Positions 10,385 through 34,582 of a stretch of 64,000 nt of DNA are shown here, one piece after another. The DNA is from Molossus alvarezi (taxonomy: Eukaryota; Chordata; Mammalia; Chiroptera; Molossidae), in contig CM073895.1 of assembly GCA_037176705.1 (NCBI GenBank), forward strand, positions 2,728,001 to 2,792,000, in the 5' to 3' direction. A model generated the notes under the pieces. The model ran no database searches, was not told the origin of the DNA, and was given only the letters and a program-made list of their open reading frames with translations. The position numbers and the translations under genes were made by a program. Position 1 is the stretch's first letter. The number at the start of each line of letters is the position of its first letter.

Positions 10385-12739
10385 AGGAGCCTCTGTCCGT
10401 GGACTGCCGAATGGTATTCTTCCTGTCCTCTGCACCTGGGTAGCGCCCAGCGGCTGGGTGGTTGTCTGAAACATTTCTTTGCAGGCCAGTGCTCCAGACT
10501 GTCTCTGCAAGGCTGGGTCCCTCCGGACCGGAGCGTCAGCCCATCCCTGCCACTCCTGACTGCTAGTTCCAACCCCCTGCAGCTACCCTCCCCCCTTGCC
10601 AGAGTGAGAGCCAGACTCTCTGCACTCGGAGGAGACTGGGAGGAGGGTGCTGCCGAGTCCACGGTCCCTCCTGGGCAGCGAGGGAACTTCCGGCCCTTGG
10701 CCACCAGCCAAGGCCGTGCCAACACCGCTGGCCACAGTCACCTCTCTTCGGTGACCATCTCAGCGGACAAGGAAGGTGTGCTTCTCCGACAACCGGAAAT
10801 TGTCAATATCTGATACAATGACGCCCTTTTGTACATTGCGGGGGTGGGGGGGTCAGCTTTTTTATAAAAACAACAACTCATTTTTAACATTCCCTTCAGG
10901 ATTCCACCTAGGGGCACCCCAGGTCTACAGCCGGGCTAAGAAAGTGGAAGGGCACAGCAGGTGGGGTCCTGGTTTGGCCGGGTGGGGATGAAACCCAGAT
11001 GGAGAGGCTGTGGGGGGCCTTGTGGTTGGGTGGGGAGCCCTCCCCTTAGTGACCCTGGCAAGTTGGCAGAGGAGCCCTGGGTGAGCCCCCCCCCCCAGTG
11101 GAGGGAGCAGGAGGCAGGCAGGTCCGCTCCTGGGGCTTGGAGGTGGGCTCTGTGCTGGGAGAGGCTTCCTGTCTTCTGAGGGGTGGAGGGGTCTGGTCCC
11201 AAGGAGTTGGTGGGCTTGGCAGAGACAGCTTCTCCATGCCTACCTGATGGGGCCATTGGGAGCCGGCTGCAGGGCAGGACACAGGAGACCACAGAGAGCA
11301 TGGGCGGTGGGGAAGGAGCCAGCCCCTAGTTCTAGGCGGGTGGGGTGGGGGACCCCGGCTAGTGCGCACCTGAGACGCTGCCCCCTGGCGGCTGCCTGGC
11401 ACTTTCCAATCCGCCGCTCCATCCCTTTGCCTCCCTTGGCCGGGTCCCTGTGTTCATCCTTCCATCTGGCTGCTCCTCTCAGTAATGTCGCCACAGGAGC
11501 AGGGGAAGCCCCCAGGCTGGGGGGAGATGGACACACAGCCCTGGTTTCCCTTGGGGTTTGCCGGTTGCTGTAAACCCCCAGCCCTCGCCCTTCTGTCTGG
11601 GCCAGGAGGGCCCTCTTCACGCTGTGCGCCCAGAGAAGCAGCCGGTCTCCTGCGGTCGGTTCAGAAGTGAGGCTCCAGCCCTTCCCACGTTGACGGGAGA
11701 GCAGGTGTTAAAATGCCAATGTCTCTGTTAGATCTCCAGGCTCTCAGGAAGGGCTGGCATAAGGGAGGCGGGGTGAGGCGTTGCTGGGGAAGAGAGACCT
11801 CCAGCGGCCAGAGCTGTCCTGGCTGGAGGGGACATGGCTACAGAGCCCCTCTGCCCCAAACCCTCCGCCAGGGGCGGGCGTCTCCAGACCAGACTTCACC
11901 ACAGGAAGTCGTGAGCAGCGACCCTGCCAGTTGCGCTGGTGCCAGTGCCTGTGTCCAGGACGGTGGGCCCACCCTCCCCTCCACGTGGCTCCCAGGACCA
12001 CGCATCAGGGGTGGCGTTGCCCTGGAGGCTCTGACTGGCGCCAGGGATAAGAGCCTCGGGGTGGCAGAGCCAGCTGTGTACGGCAGGTGCCAGGCTTTGC
12101 CAATTAGCTGGGGGCGCTCTGCAGTTTCCCCAGAATACACACCCCAGGGGAGGGGTACAGGCACAGCCACACACTCCCCTGTGGGCTGCGCATGGGGCTT
12201 CCCCGTCTCGCTCTCACAGGGTGCAGGGCAGCTGTTCCTGCCATTGCACAGAGGGGTAAACTGAGGCGCAGGAGGCCTTTCTGGCAGCGAGGAGGTGGGA
12301 GGGATGCTGCTCACTAGGCTCTGAGGACACCTGCCGGCTGACAACCAGAGCGTGTCGGGCCCACGCCATGGAGAGGTTTGGGTCAGCTACCGGATCTCGA
12401 GGTCCCTCTGCCCCCCACCGCCCCGCCATGCTGCCGGGAAGCCGTCACTCAGCAGGCTTGGTTGGCCGGCCAGCGGCCCAGGTCCCCGCATGCTGGGCTC
12501 CGGGACGCAGTGTAACTTGTCTTCTGGGACGTCCCCCAAGCGGGTGCGTCTCTGTTCCATGGGTCGGGGCGCAGGGTGCCCCAAGGTTGGAGGAAAAGCC
12601 CGGTCTTTATGTAACGCGGTGCTTCTCCAGGTGGTGTTAATGGTTCGCTCCCAATGAGTCCCCCTTCAGGTCATGTCCTCTCGGGGAGATGTGTTATTTT
12701 TGTAGCTGTGTTTGGTGGGAATTTTCGTTTTTGTAACAT

Positions 12740-12745
12740 AATAAA
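12740..12745 (+). terminator. TP73: Likely distal poly(A) signal of TP73
   Basis: AATAAA in cataataaagcac after an AT-rich, GT-rich stretch (tgttatttttgtagctg). The sequence loses its 3'UTR character soon after. Confidence 0.6.
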
Positions 12746-12765
12746 GCACATGTCCCAGCGACCGT

Positions 12766-14820
12766 CTTTTCTGAGTCAATCAGTCCTGAAGACAACATTC
12801 GCTCCTAGTAGGCGAGGGGGACCACGGCGCCCACACCGGCCTGGGTCACCCCGTTTGGGTTTCTCCCACATTTTCAGTGAGGCAGTGAACTCCAGCACCC
12901 TTCTCCCCCGTGCCTCAGAGCTGTGTGCTCAGCGTGCACTCGAGACACGAACGGCCGTGGGCAAGTCGGTCTGTCCGAGCAGAACCAGCTAACCTCCAGG
13001 CACGGACCTCAGCCTCAGCCTGGCCACCCGGGCCTCCCGGGGGCGCACCATGACCCCCTCCCACGTCTGTGAGGCCCGGGATCTCCGCCTTAGAAAGGTC
13101 ACCCGTGGCTTCCGTGGAGATCACCAGTGGAGCTGAAAATGGACGATGACAGAGAGCTCACGTCCGCTCAGCCCAGGTGTGAGGACACACGGCCCTCGTT
13201 TCTGTCTCCCCACTTCTCAGGCTCCTGGATTTTAGAACTGGGGACCTGCCCAGAAAAAAACTGGGCTCTCAAAATCCCTTCGACTTTAAGAGGCCGAGGC
13301 TTTTCAGACACCAGACTGAAACTAAGCAGAACAAGATGCCCAGGACGAGGGCGAGAGCCGCTTCCCTGCGGTGGTCTGGAAGCCAGCCCACCACCCCCAG
13401 GTCCGCCGCTGCTGCGTGCCCCCAGCCCGCCTCCCTGCCTCTTGCCACCCTGGGCCCCTAGAGTGCGGTCTCTGGCACAGTGAGGAACATGGTCTCAACA
13501 CCTGAGTCAGACCAGTCAGCCTTGTTGCGCCCAGTGGCTTCCCGAGGCTCCATGCCCACAACCCTGGCCACCCCTCACCCCAAGCTCTCTGCCTTCCTGC
13601 CAGGTGCTAGTCCTTGAACAAGCCACACGGGCAACTACTGCAGAGCCGACAAGGACTGGGTGCCCTCCCTGCCCAGAGTACTTGTCCCCAGACACCTGCT
13701 CAGCCAGCTCACTCACCCATTTGGGGCCCTGATGAAACTTCCTCCTCCCCGGCCACCTCCTCTGAGACAGCACCCCTCCCCCTCCATTTCCCACGGGCTT
13801 GACCTCTCTTTGTGGAACTTGGTCCCTGGCGCGCTGGGATCTCCTTGTCTGTCTCTGCACGCGATCCAGCAGCACAGGGTGGGGACTTGGCTGCACTGGG
13901 AGCCGTGCCCCCCGCGGCAGGTGGGAGGTGACCATCTGCACATGGATTGAAACTCAATGCTGGCCGCTGAGGGGACATCTGCACCCTGTTCTGGAACCTC
14001 GTGCATGTTGGTCAAACACTCGGCCCTGAAGTCTCTCTCCATGTCACACACTGACCCCCAGCTGCAGAAGGGAAGCAGTAGCTGCCAGGTCTGTCACACT
14101 TTGGAAGGGCGCTTTGCTCCCGTGCCCCACCCTGCGGACGCCAGCCAAGGCGGCCACATGTCCCCGCTGCCGTGTCCTGAAACCAACGCATGCAGCCTCC
14201 CAGCGCGGCGCCCTGTGTTGGAGGCTTCCGAGAGCAGTCTCTGGTTGGCCCGCTTTGAGGGGACCGAGGGCCTTTTCATTTGGCCAGAAATGCTGAAAAG
14301 TGGCCGGCAGAAACAATCAGGTCCTCTGGGGGAGCCGGCGCTGGTGGCAGAGCTGGCCGCCCTGGAGGGACCAGGCAGCAGGGAGGAGGAGAGGGCTGCT
14401 GGGAGGTGGGGCTGCCGGAGACAGTGGGGGGCAGCTGAGGACTAGAGGCCCCAGCAAGCCCTGACAGAGGACGAAAAGTCCAGCACACCACAAACGTGGG
14501 GAGACTCAGTGTCCCCAGCGCCCGAACCACCCCACAGACTGCTCACTCTAGGACGTCCCCAGCATGGGGTATCAGGAAGCTTCCAGAGAGCCCGTCACAG
14601 TTTAGCAAGAGGGACGAAGAGCTGGATTTACTCCCCAAGTTAACAAGCCACCAGCAGGTCCCGCTAAACTAGAATAGGATGGGGCGGCCTGTCCACGCAG
14701 TGGGTAATCCCCTGCAGGACACAGGATCCTAAAGCCAGGCCCACCGGGATCTCAGGAAACAGTGGTGTCGAGCGGTGGGGTCCCGTCCAGGCTGGGGTGA
14801 CACCTGAGAACCTGAGAACC
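12766..14820. other. Intergenic TP73-CCDC27, no gene seen
   Basis: Unique-looking GC-rich DNA without recognisable exons. Human has the lncRNA TP73-AS1 in this interval, but nothing in the sequence lets me confirm an orthologue. Confidence 0.5.
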
Positions 14821-14834
14821 GGGTCCGGAGGCCC

Positions 14835-15372
14835 TGCAGGGCGGGGCTCTGAAGGCAGGGCCTTGGGCTTGGGGTGGTGCGGAGCTCTGGGGGCGGGGCT
14901 CTGAGCTCGGGGTGGGGCGGGGCTTGAGGCTGGAGTGGGGCGGGGCCCTGGGCTCGGGGTGGGGAGGGGCTCTGAGCTTGGGGTGGGGCGGGGCTCTGGG
15001 GGCGGGGCCCTGGGCTCGGGGTGGGGCGGGGCTTGAGGCTGGAGTGGGGCGGGGCCCTCGGCTCGGGGTGGGGAGGGGCCCTGGGCTCGGGGTGGGGAGG
15101 GGCTCTGAGCTTGGGGTGGGACAGGGCTTGAGGCTGGGGTGGGGCGGGGCTCTGGGGGCGGGGCCCTGGGCTCGGGGTGGGGCGGGGCTTGAGGCTGGAG
15201 AGGGGCGGGGCCCTGGGCTTGGGGTGGGGAGGGTCTCTGAGCTCGGGGTGGGGCGGGGCTTGAGGCTGGAGAGGGGCGGGGCCCTGGGCTCTGGGTGGGG
15301 AGGGGCTCTGAGCTTGGGGTGGGGCGGGGCTTGAGGCTGGGTGGGGCGGGGCTCTGGGGGCGGGGCTCTGGA
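14835..15372. repeat. GC-rich minisatellite with dense GGGGCGGGG boxes
   Basis: About 540 bp of imperfect units combining ggggcggggct, tgaggctggagt, ccctgggctcggggt and ggggaggggctctgagct. It carries many GC-box (Sp1-type) words and long G-runs able to form quadruplexes on the plus strand. The minus strand gives a spurious proline-rich frame. Confidence 0.92.
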
Positions 15373-15515
15373 GTCCATTTAGTCTCTCTCCAGGTGCCAG
15401 CCTCCCCTACTCGGGCGGTTTCTCTGTGCCTGTTGTGTCCTTGTGAAGCCTCTCCTGCCACCGGATGTCCCTGACCCGAGCACTCTTGCACTTACTATTG
15501 CTGCCAGAAGGTAGT

Positions 15516-15890
15516 GTCATGGCTTGAACTGTGTCTCCCTAAAATTCGCATCTTGAAGTCCTAACCCCCGGCACCTGGGAATGGGACCTCATTTGGAAAT
15601 AGGGCCGTTGCAGATGTAATTGGTTAAGAGGAGGTCATACTGGAATAGGCTGGGCCCTAATCCCATAAGACAGGTGACCTAATAAGAGGGGAAATTTGGA
15701 CACAGACATACACACAAGTAGAATGCCACGTGACGACAAGCAGAGATGGGTGATGCTTCTGCAAGCCAAGCAGCCACCAGGAGCTGGGGAGGCCCGGGGC
15801 GGGCTCTCCCTCACGGGCTCATTAGGAACCAGCCCCACCGACACCTCCGTGCTCCAGAACAGGGAGAGGGGAACTCTGGTGTAAGCCCAG
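15516..15890 (+). repeat. Old dispersed mammalian repeat (family uncertain)
   Basis: The stretch with atggcttgaactgtgtctcc, ggaaatagggccgttgcaga and aaatttggacacagacatac resembles a widespread eutherian interspersed repeat I recall from many genomes. I cannot name the subfamily reliably. Confidence 0.6.
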
Positions 15891-16109
15891 CCCATGGTGT
15901 GTGTTACATCTGCCCCCAGAACCAGCAGTAATATTCACCCTTAGGGATTCTGGTTGCTTCCAAGAGGTCTCACACTTTTGCCACCATGAGGAACACTGGC
16001 CCCAAGTTCTGGCTTCTGCTGCTCTTTAAGCCAAGCTGACTTCCACCCCCAGCAATGGCCTTGCTCCTGTGCTAGGACCACTTTCCTCCCAGTATTCCTT
16101 TTTGCCTCT

Positions 16110-16500
16110 GAGTCTGTCTACTCCAGGTCCTCATAGAAATGGAATCATGCAGAATTTGTCCTTTTGAACCTGGCTTACTTCACTTAGCACAGTGTCCTCA
16201 AGATTCATTCACGCTGTAGCAGGCGTCAAACTCCTTCCTTTTAAAAGCTGAATCATTCCATTGTATGTGTGTCTCATTCTGTGTATCCATCCATCCATCC
16301 GTCCATCCACTCGTCCGTCCATCCACGGACCCTTGGGTTGCTTCTACATTTTGGCGATTGTGAGTGACGCTGCCATTAAGATAGGTGTGCAAATATCTTC
16401 TCTACCTTTTTAGTCCCCTAACCAGAGTTATGGCCATTGTATTTGGAATGCTACATCACCAAACAGCCAGTCCTTTAGTCCATCTCTTCAAACGATCGCT
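16110..16500 (-). mobile_element. L1 3'-end fragment, antisense
   Basis: Phrases such as ggaatcatgcagaatttgtc, cttagcacagtgtcctcaag and cttgggttgcttctacattt are the plus-strand complement of an old mammalian L1 end. A small (CATC)n tract at 16287-16325 lies inside. Confidence 0.75.
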
Positions 16501-16924
16501 GGATCGCAGGTTCGGGGAGAGAAAGGACCCAGTGGGTCTGAATTTTCACTGTATCCCAGCTGGGAGAGTTGAGCCGGGCACAGGAGAGACACTGTGTTTG
16601 TTGGGAAAGGACACTGGTGGAGGGCTCGCTTGGCTTAGGAAAAGCATAGTGTGTTACGCACTTTACTGGTCTTGCATATCTGGCTGGTCAATATTCACAA
16701 AAATAGCCTTCAAGAATGAAGGCAAAATAGACCTCTGTGTAGGAGGACCCCCACTGTAAGAGATGCTCCATGAAGCTTTGAGCTGAAGGGAAACGTGTAA
16801 GTGCAAAGGGCCGCTTCTCTTAACTGCTTTGAAATACTGTTCGTGTGGGGCATTGTGGGTCAATGCAATATTAATGAAAACTACAGGTTTGTTTATTAAA
16901 AGTCACCACTTAACATTTTTTTTT

Positions 16925-17158
16925 TAATTTTTTAATTTTTTTTAGAGAGAGAAGGGAGAGAGAGATAGAAGCATTGATGTGAGAGAAATACATCGATCGG
17001 CTGCCTCCTGCACGTCCCCCACTGGGGATCAAGCTCGCAACCTGGGCATGTGCCCTGATCAGGAATCGAACCAGGACCTCTCAGTCCGTGGGACGATGCT
17101 TCATCCACAGAGCCACACCATGGACGACACTACATCCACAGAGCCACACCGGCTGGGT
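16925..17158 (-). mobile_element. VES-type bat SINE, antisense
   Basis: A-rich/GA-rich tail, gcctcctgcacgtcccccac, cctgggcatgtgccctgatc and a tRNA-like head gagccacaccggctggg, all in reverse orientation. The head is partly duplicated: agccacacc occurs twice about 31 bp apart. Confidence 0.88.
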
Positions 17159-17204
17159 TAAAAATCGGCATTTTATTTATTTAATTTATTTATTTATAAT
17201 ATGT

Positions 17205-17409
17205 TTTCTTGATTGATTTTAGAGAGAGAGGAAGGAAGAGGGAGAGATAGATAGAAACATTGATGAGAGAGAACATCGACTGGCCGCCTCCTGCATGCCC
17301 CCCACTGGGGATCGGTCCCACAACCTGGGCATGTGCCCTGACCAGGAATCGAACTGGCGACCTCTTGGTGCATGGTCGATGCTCAACCGCTGAGCCACAC
17401 TGGCCGGGC
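17205..17409 (-). mobile_element. VES-type bat SINE, antisense
   Basis: Same family in reverse orientation, from attgattttagagagagagg to gagccacactggccgggct. Confidence 0.9.
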
Positions 17410-17419
17410 TACAAATCTC

Positions 17420-17670
17420 CATTTAAAGTGCAGTCAGAGGCATGCAGCACACCAGCAGTGTCGTGCTCCCATCACCACTGTCTAGTCGCAGAAACTTCCT
17501 CCCACTCCAGGGAGCCGGTCCCCTGAGCTCACTCCCCGCCCCCAGCCACCACTGGTGAGCTCCGTCTCTGTAGATCTGCTGTTCTGAATATTTCATACAC
17601 ATGATCGCACGATGGGGCCTTTTATGCCTGTTTGTCTTTTTGTTTTTTTCACTGCAGTTTGGAAACCACG
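17420..17670 (-). mobile_element. Old L1 fragment, antisense
   Basis: cccatcaccactgtctag and atatttcatacacatgatcg resemble the complement of an L1 3' region. The copy is diverged, so the boundaries are approximate. Confidence 0.5.
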
Positions 17671-17872
17671 AAGCAGCTGTAAAGAAACTTTTCAGGCAGC
17701 AGCCGGGACACGGAGACTCGCTGAGGCCGCTTCATAAAGTCCTTGGCCAGCCCGAGACCTGTGCGTCCGGGTGTCTGGCACAGTGAGGTTTAACAAAATC
17801 ACAATGAGCGTTTTTCTAGAGGACGTGTCTCCCCTTTCCACCCCCCAATTCTATATTTTTAGAAAGAATTAC

Positions 17873-18101
17873 TTGCCTGGCTGGTGTGGCTCAGTGGCTG
17901 AGCGTGGACCCCTGCACAAAGAGGTCGCCGGTTCGATTCCCAGTCAGGGCACATGCCCAGGTTGCGGGCCCGATCCCCAGTGGGGGGCATGCAGGAGGCG
18001 GCCAATCGATGTTCTCTCTCATCGATGTTTCTATCTCTCTCTCCTTCTCCCTTCCTCTCTAAAACCAATAAAAGAAAAAAGAAATTAAAAAGAAAAAAAA
18101 A
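17873..18101 (+). mobile_element. VES-type bat SINE with exact target duplication
   Basis: Full-length element from ctggctggtgtggctcagtg to an A-rich tail. It is flanked by the perfect 10-bp duplication aaagaattac at 17863-17872 and 18102-18111, showing retrotransposition. Confidence 0.95.
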
Positions 18102-18217
18102 AAAGAATTACCATATCAGGTGTTAAGAGATGCTTCTAAATTGTGAATTTTAATCCAGGACGTCTAATTTCATACCAGAGCCACTGACCCAATGTCAGGT
18201 TTTTTAAAAGCAGCATA

Positions 18218-18330
18218 GCCCGGCCGGTGTGGCTCAGTGGACTGTCATCCCATGGGGGCGTGCCGGAGGCAGCCAATGGATGGTTTTCTCTCTCTCCCTT
18301 TCTCTCTCTCTCTAAAAAATAAATAAAAAC
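18218..18330 (+). mobile_element. VES SINE with internal deletion
   Basis: Begins cccggccggtgtggctcagt, then jumps directly to the distal part (gccggaggcagccaatggat) and the TC-rich tail. About 90 bp of the middle, including the B-box region, is missing. Confidence 0.85.
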
Positions 18331-18525
18331 ACATTTTAAAACATGGAAATAGTAATAAAAAAGTTGAAATACTGATGATGGAACAGGAAAACAAAGCAAA
18401 CGGGAGATGCCTGCCGTCGCCTCGGGCCGCTACTCTGCGCGCAGAACACCCTGAGATCCAGCAGAAGCCGCTTCGGAGCCCCTGTCCAGGAGAGAATGAA
18501 GACGAGGCTCAGGAAATTAAGATGA

Positions 18526-32128
<13,603 letters not shown>

Positions 32129-32199
32129 GCCCCGCCCCGCGGCGGCCAGGACCCCGCTCGGCAGCTGCCTGAGTGGCCCGGCTTTTGCACTGAGTCAGA

Positions 32200-32205
32200 A
32201 TTAAA
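32200..32205 (+). terminator. CCDC27: CCDC27 poly(A) signal
   Basis: ATTAAA 72 nt after the stop codon, followed by a TG-rich stretch (ccctgttgttggcc). It implies a very short 3'UTR. Confidence 0.7.
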
Positions 32206-32439
32206 CCCTGTTGTTGGCCTCACTTTTCTCCCAGGGCACTCGGATGGGGTCTGGGCTTCAGTGACACCCCCCTGTACAAAATACACTCTTTGGGGTTCAG
32301 CACACCAGCCTGCATTGCGGGCTCCATCCTGGAGACACCCCACATTGAGCAGGGGCTCCAGATTTAGGAGGCCCACCCACCACATTCCATGTTGACCCCA
32401 CAGGGGTCCTTCTGTTGTAGGCGGTTGAAAGGGTACCAG

Positions 32440-33150
32440 GCGTTAGACTAGTGGGGTTACACTGGACTGGGGTTCAGCAACCTCCGTACTCGAGTTCTGG
32501 CTAGGAAAGAATTCGGAGCCAAGACTCAAACTAGCAGAGAACATTTATTTGGAAAATCACAGAGGTAGGAGAGAGAATCTGTAGAAGAAATGGGCTCAGG
32601 AAGCAAGTTGTAGAGATCAAGAAAAGCCCTTAGAGCTTGGGAGTGAGGAAGGTCATGGTCAGGCACCAGGGGGAAGGGAGAGGGGAAGGAAAAGGCACAT
32701 GCTCCTGGGAGGGAGAGCAAGCTGGGTCCTAGTCCTAAGTTTTAAGGGTGGAGATTTTAGGGGACGTCTCTGGGGAACAGCTCAATAGACTATTCAGCTC
32801 AATAGACTTTCTGGCTGTGTCCTTCGGGGTCTTGGTCTCCACTGATTGGTTGGTCAGCACCATGGCAGAGGGTCATTAGGGAGCGCAGCTGGTCCTGAGG
32901 TCAGCCATGGGGGAGTTCGTCTCCTTTGGGCTGGAGCAGAAACACAACTGAGGCCTAGATGTCATCTCCAGGGAGGAAGGGTCAGAAGGGCCAAACCACA
33001 TGACCAGCCATATGCTAGGGGAGGGAAGGTCACCCTACAACTGCCCTTTCCTAGGCACCCAGGGTTTCCACCCGGGTGACCTTCTACACCTGGCCCATCG
33101 TCCTTGTTTGCTTCGCCCATGGCTGACTAACTGCCCACCACATCACCCCC
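32440..33150. mobile_element. LTR-like dispersed repeat, copy 1
   Basis: Shares long similarity with 41515-41900 in the same orientation: ggttcagcaacctc, then aggaa-gaattc and ccaagactc-aact, then a distal block with gcccaccaca. This copy carries about 250 bp not present in the other. The element size and later L1/hAT neighbours suggest a decayed endogenous-retrovirus LTR, but I cannot assign a family or strand. Confidence 0.5.
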
Positions 33151-33510
33151 ACCTCAAGGATTTGGGCTCTGAATTCCTTCAGACAAAAGGGGCTCTGGAT
33201 CGCTTCTGTAGCTGCTTCCTGCTGAATTAGGGCGAAGTTTTCCTTCAGAGCCCAGAGATCCTTGCTCTGTCAGAGGGATGGGGAGGCCCGGGCAGGCGAG
33301 GGGTGGTGAGGGTGTCTAGAGGTGGTATTCCCTCAGCACCACTAGGGCTTGTAACCTGGTGGAGATAAGCTGTGTTACAAATCTTAGTAGTATTGGTGCA
33401 AAAGCTAAAACAACAAGAATTAGGAGAGTCTAGTGGAAACAAAAAACAAAAACAAAACATATCTCCAAGGGGCTCTTACTGGCTTTAAAGTCAATTTTCA
33501 TTCCTTAAGG

Positions 33511-33703
33511 CAGTGGTTCTCAACCTGTGGGTCGTGACCATCTTTGGGGATCAAACGACCCTTTCACAGGGGTCACCTAAGACATAATAGTAGCAAAAGT
33601 ACAGTTATGAAGTAGCAACAAAAGTAATTTTGTGGTTGGGGGTCACCACAACATGAGGAACTGCACTACAGGGTCACGGCATTAGGAAGGTTGAGAACCA
33701 CTG
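33511..33703 (+). mobile_element. Short non-autonomous hAT DNA transposon
   Basis: A 193-bp element with near-perfect terminal inverted repeats: cagtggttctcaacct at the left and its complement ggttgagaaccactg at the right. Flanks cttaaggc and ggtaaggc agree at 6 of 8 positions, fitting an 8-bp hAT target duplication. No transposase is encoded. The motif resembles the URR1/MER1-type hAT MITEs known in rodents and bats. Confidence 0.88.
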
Positions 33704-33711
33704 GTAAGGCT

Positions 33712-33882
33712 TTCTGGTGACATCCAGAGTCCAGGCATGCCTCTCTCAGACATGACACTCCAGCCAAAGTCTGGTGACATCCAGAGTTCAGGCATGCCTC
33801 TCTCAGACATGACATTCCAGCCAAAGTCTGGTGACATCCAGAGTCCAGGCATGCCTCTCTCAGACATGACATTCCAGCCAAA
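33712..33882 (+). repeat. Three tandem copies of a 57-bp unit
   Basis: Units starting tctggtgacatccagagt at 33712, 33769 and 33826 are almost identical; only a few sites differ, such as tccagg/ttcagg and cactcc/cattcc. The block starts 9 bp after the hAT element. It is open in several frames only because the unit is a multiple of three. Confidence 0.95.
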
Positions 33883-34580
33883 GCCTTGGGTAATAAAACC
33901 ACAATTGGAAACTGGTTTCATGTGTCCTGTTATAAAGGAATCAGACTCTTATTAGATTTATGCAAATAAATATATTGCCATGAAAATAATACTTGAGTTT
34001 TCGAATTCTGGAGAGATTGGGTATGGAGAAAAATAAAAATTTACCAAATTGCTTTAAAAAATAAGTCTAAAGCAAGAGGAAAATCCTCATCCTTTTAACA
34101 AAGTGGAAACAAACCAAACTCTGTGTTAGCTTACTTTTGATTTTTAAGTTCATTCACTTAACTTCTAGAAACTTAAAAGTGTGAGTGTGTTTGTGGCAAA
34201 CACACTTTTAAAAGACATATTTCTAATAAAGTATAAGACATTTGCTAAAATCTCCACATCTATTTTTAAAGCTGTTTTGTAATAAAAGGCCCAAAGTAGG
34301 TGAATTTAAGACTTGTCTAGAAATCAGTGTTTAACAACTGAAATGAGTTCGATTTGCTTAAATGTGTTTTTTTTCCTTTCAATAAGGATTACCACCCAGA
34401 AACATACACTTTAAAAGATGGCCCAGGTAATATTTGGTGGGGTTTGAATTGTTTTTGGAGACACACCTCTGACCCTGTAAAGACTTCATTGGTAAAGCAA
34501 GGACAGTCATTTTTAATACCTCAAGGACTGGCCCGTGTTGGTAGAAGACTGACAAATTCATTCATCCACCCTTAGAATGT
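33883..34580. other. AT-rich spacer, no gene seen
   Basis: About 700 bp of AT-rich DNA without repeat family or coding signal that I recognise. Its base composition is much lower in GC than the gene regions. Confidence 0.5.
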
Positions 34581-34582
34581 TT

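Larger units (their letters stand above)
10053..12765 (+). other. TP73: TP73 3' untranslated region
   Basis: Non-coding sequence from the TP73 stop to the AATAAA at 12740-12745. The roughly 2.7 kb length is in line with the long TP73 3'UTR in other mammals. A second AATAAA at 10379-10384 could give a short 3'UTR. No repeats of the SINE or L1 type interrupt it. The precise cleavage site is inferred. Confidence 0.6.

Noticed and set aside
14664..15491. 275-codon proline-rich minus-strand frame
   Set aside because: It is produced wholly by the GC-rich minisatellite; no homology or splice context.
17873..17960. tRNA gene signal (A and B boxes)
   Set aside because: These boxes belong to the tRNA-derived head of VES SINEs, not to a functional tRNA gene; the same applies to the other SINE copies.
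33712..33882. CRISPR-like direct repeats
   Set aside because: Three contiguous 57-bp units without unique spacers in a mammalian genome: a simple tandem repeat.
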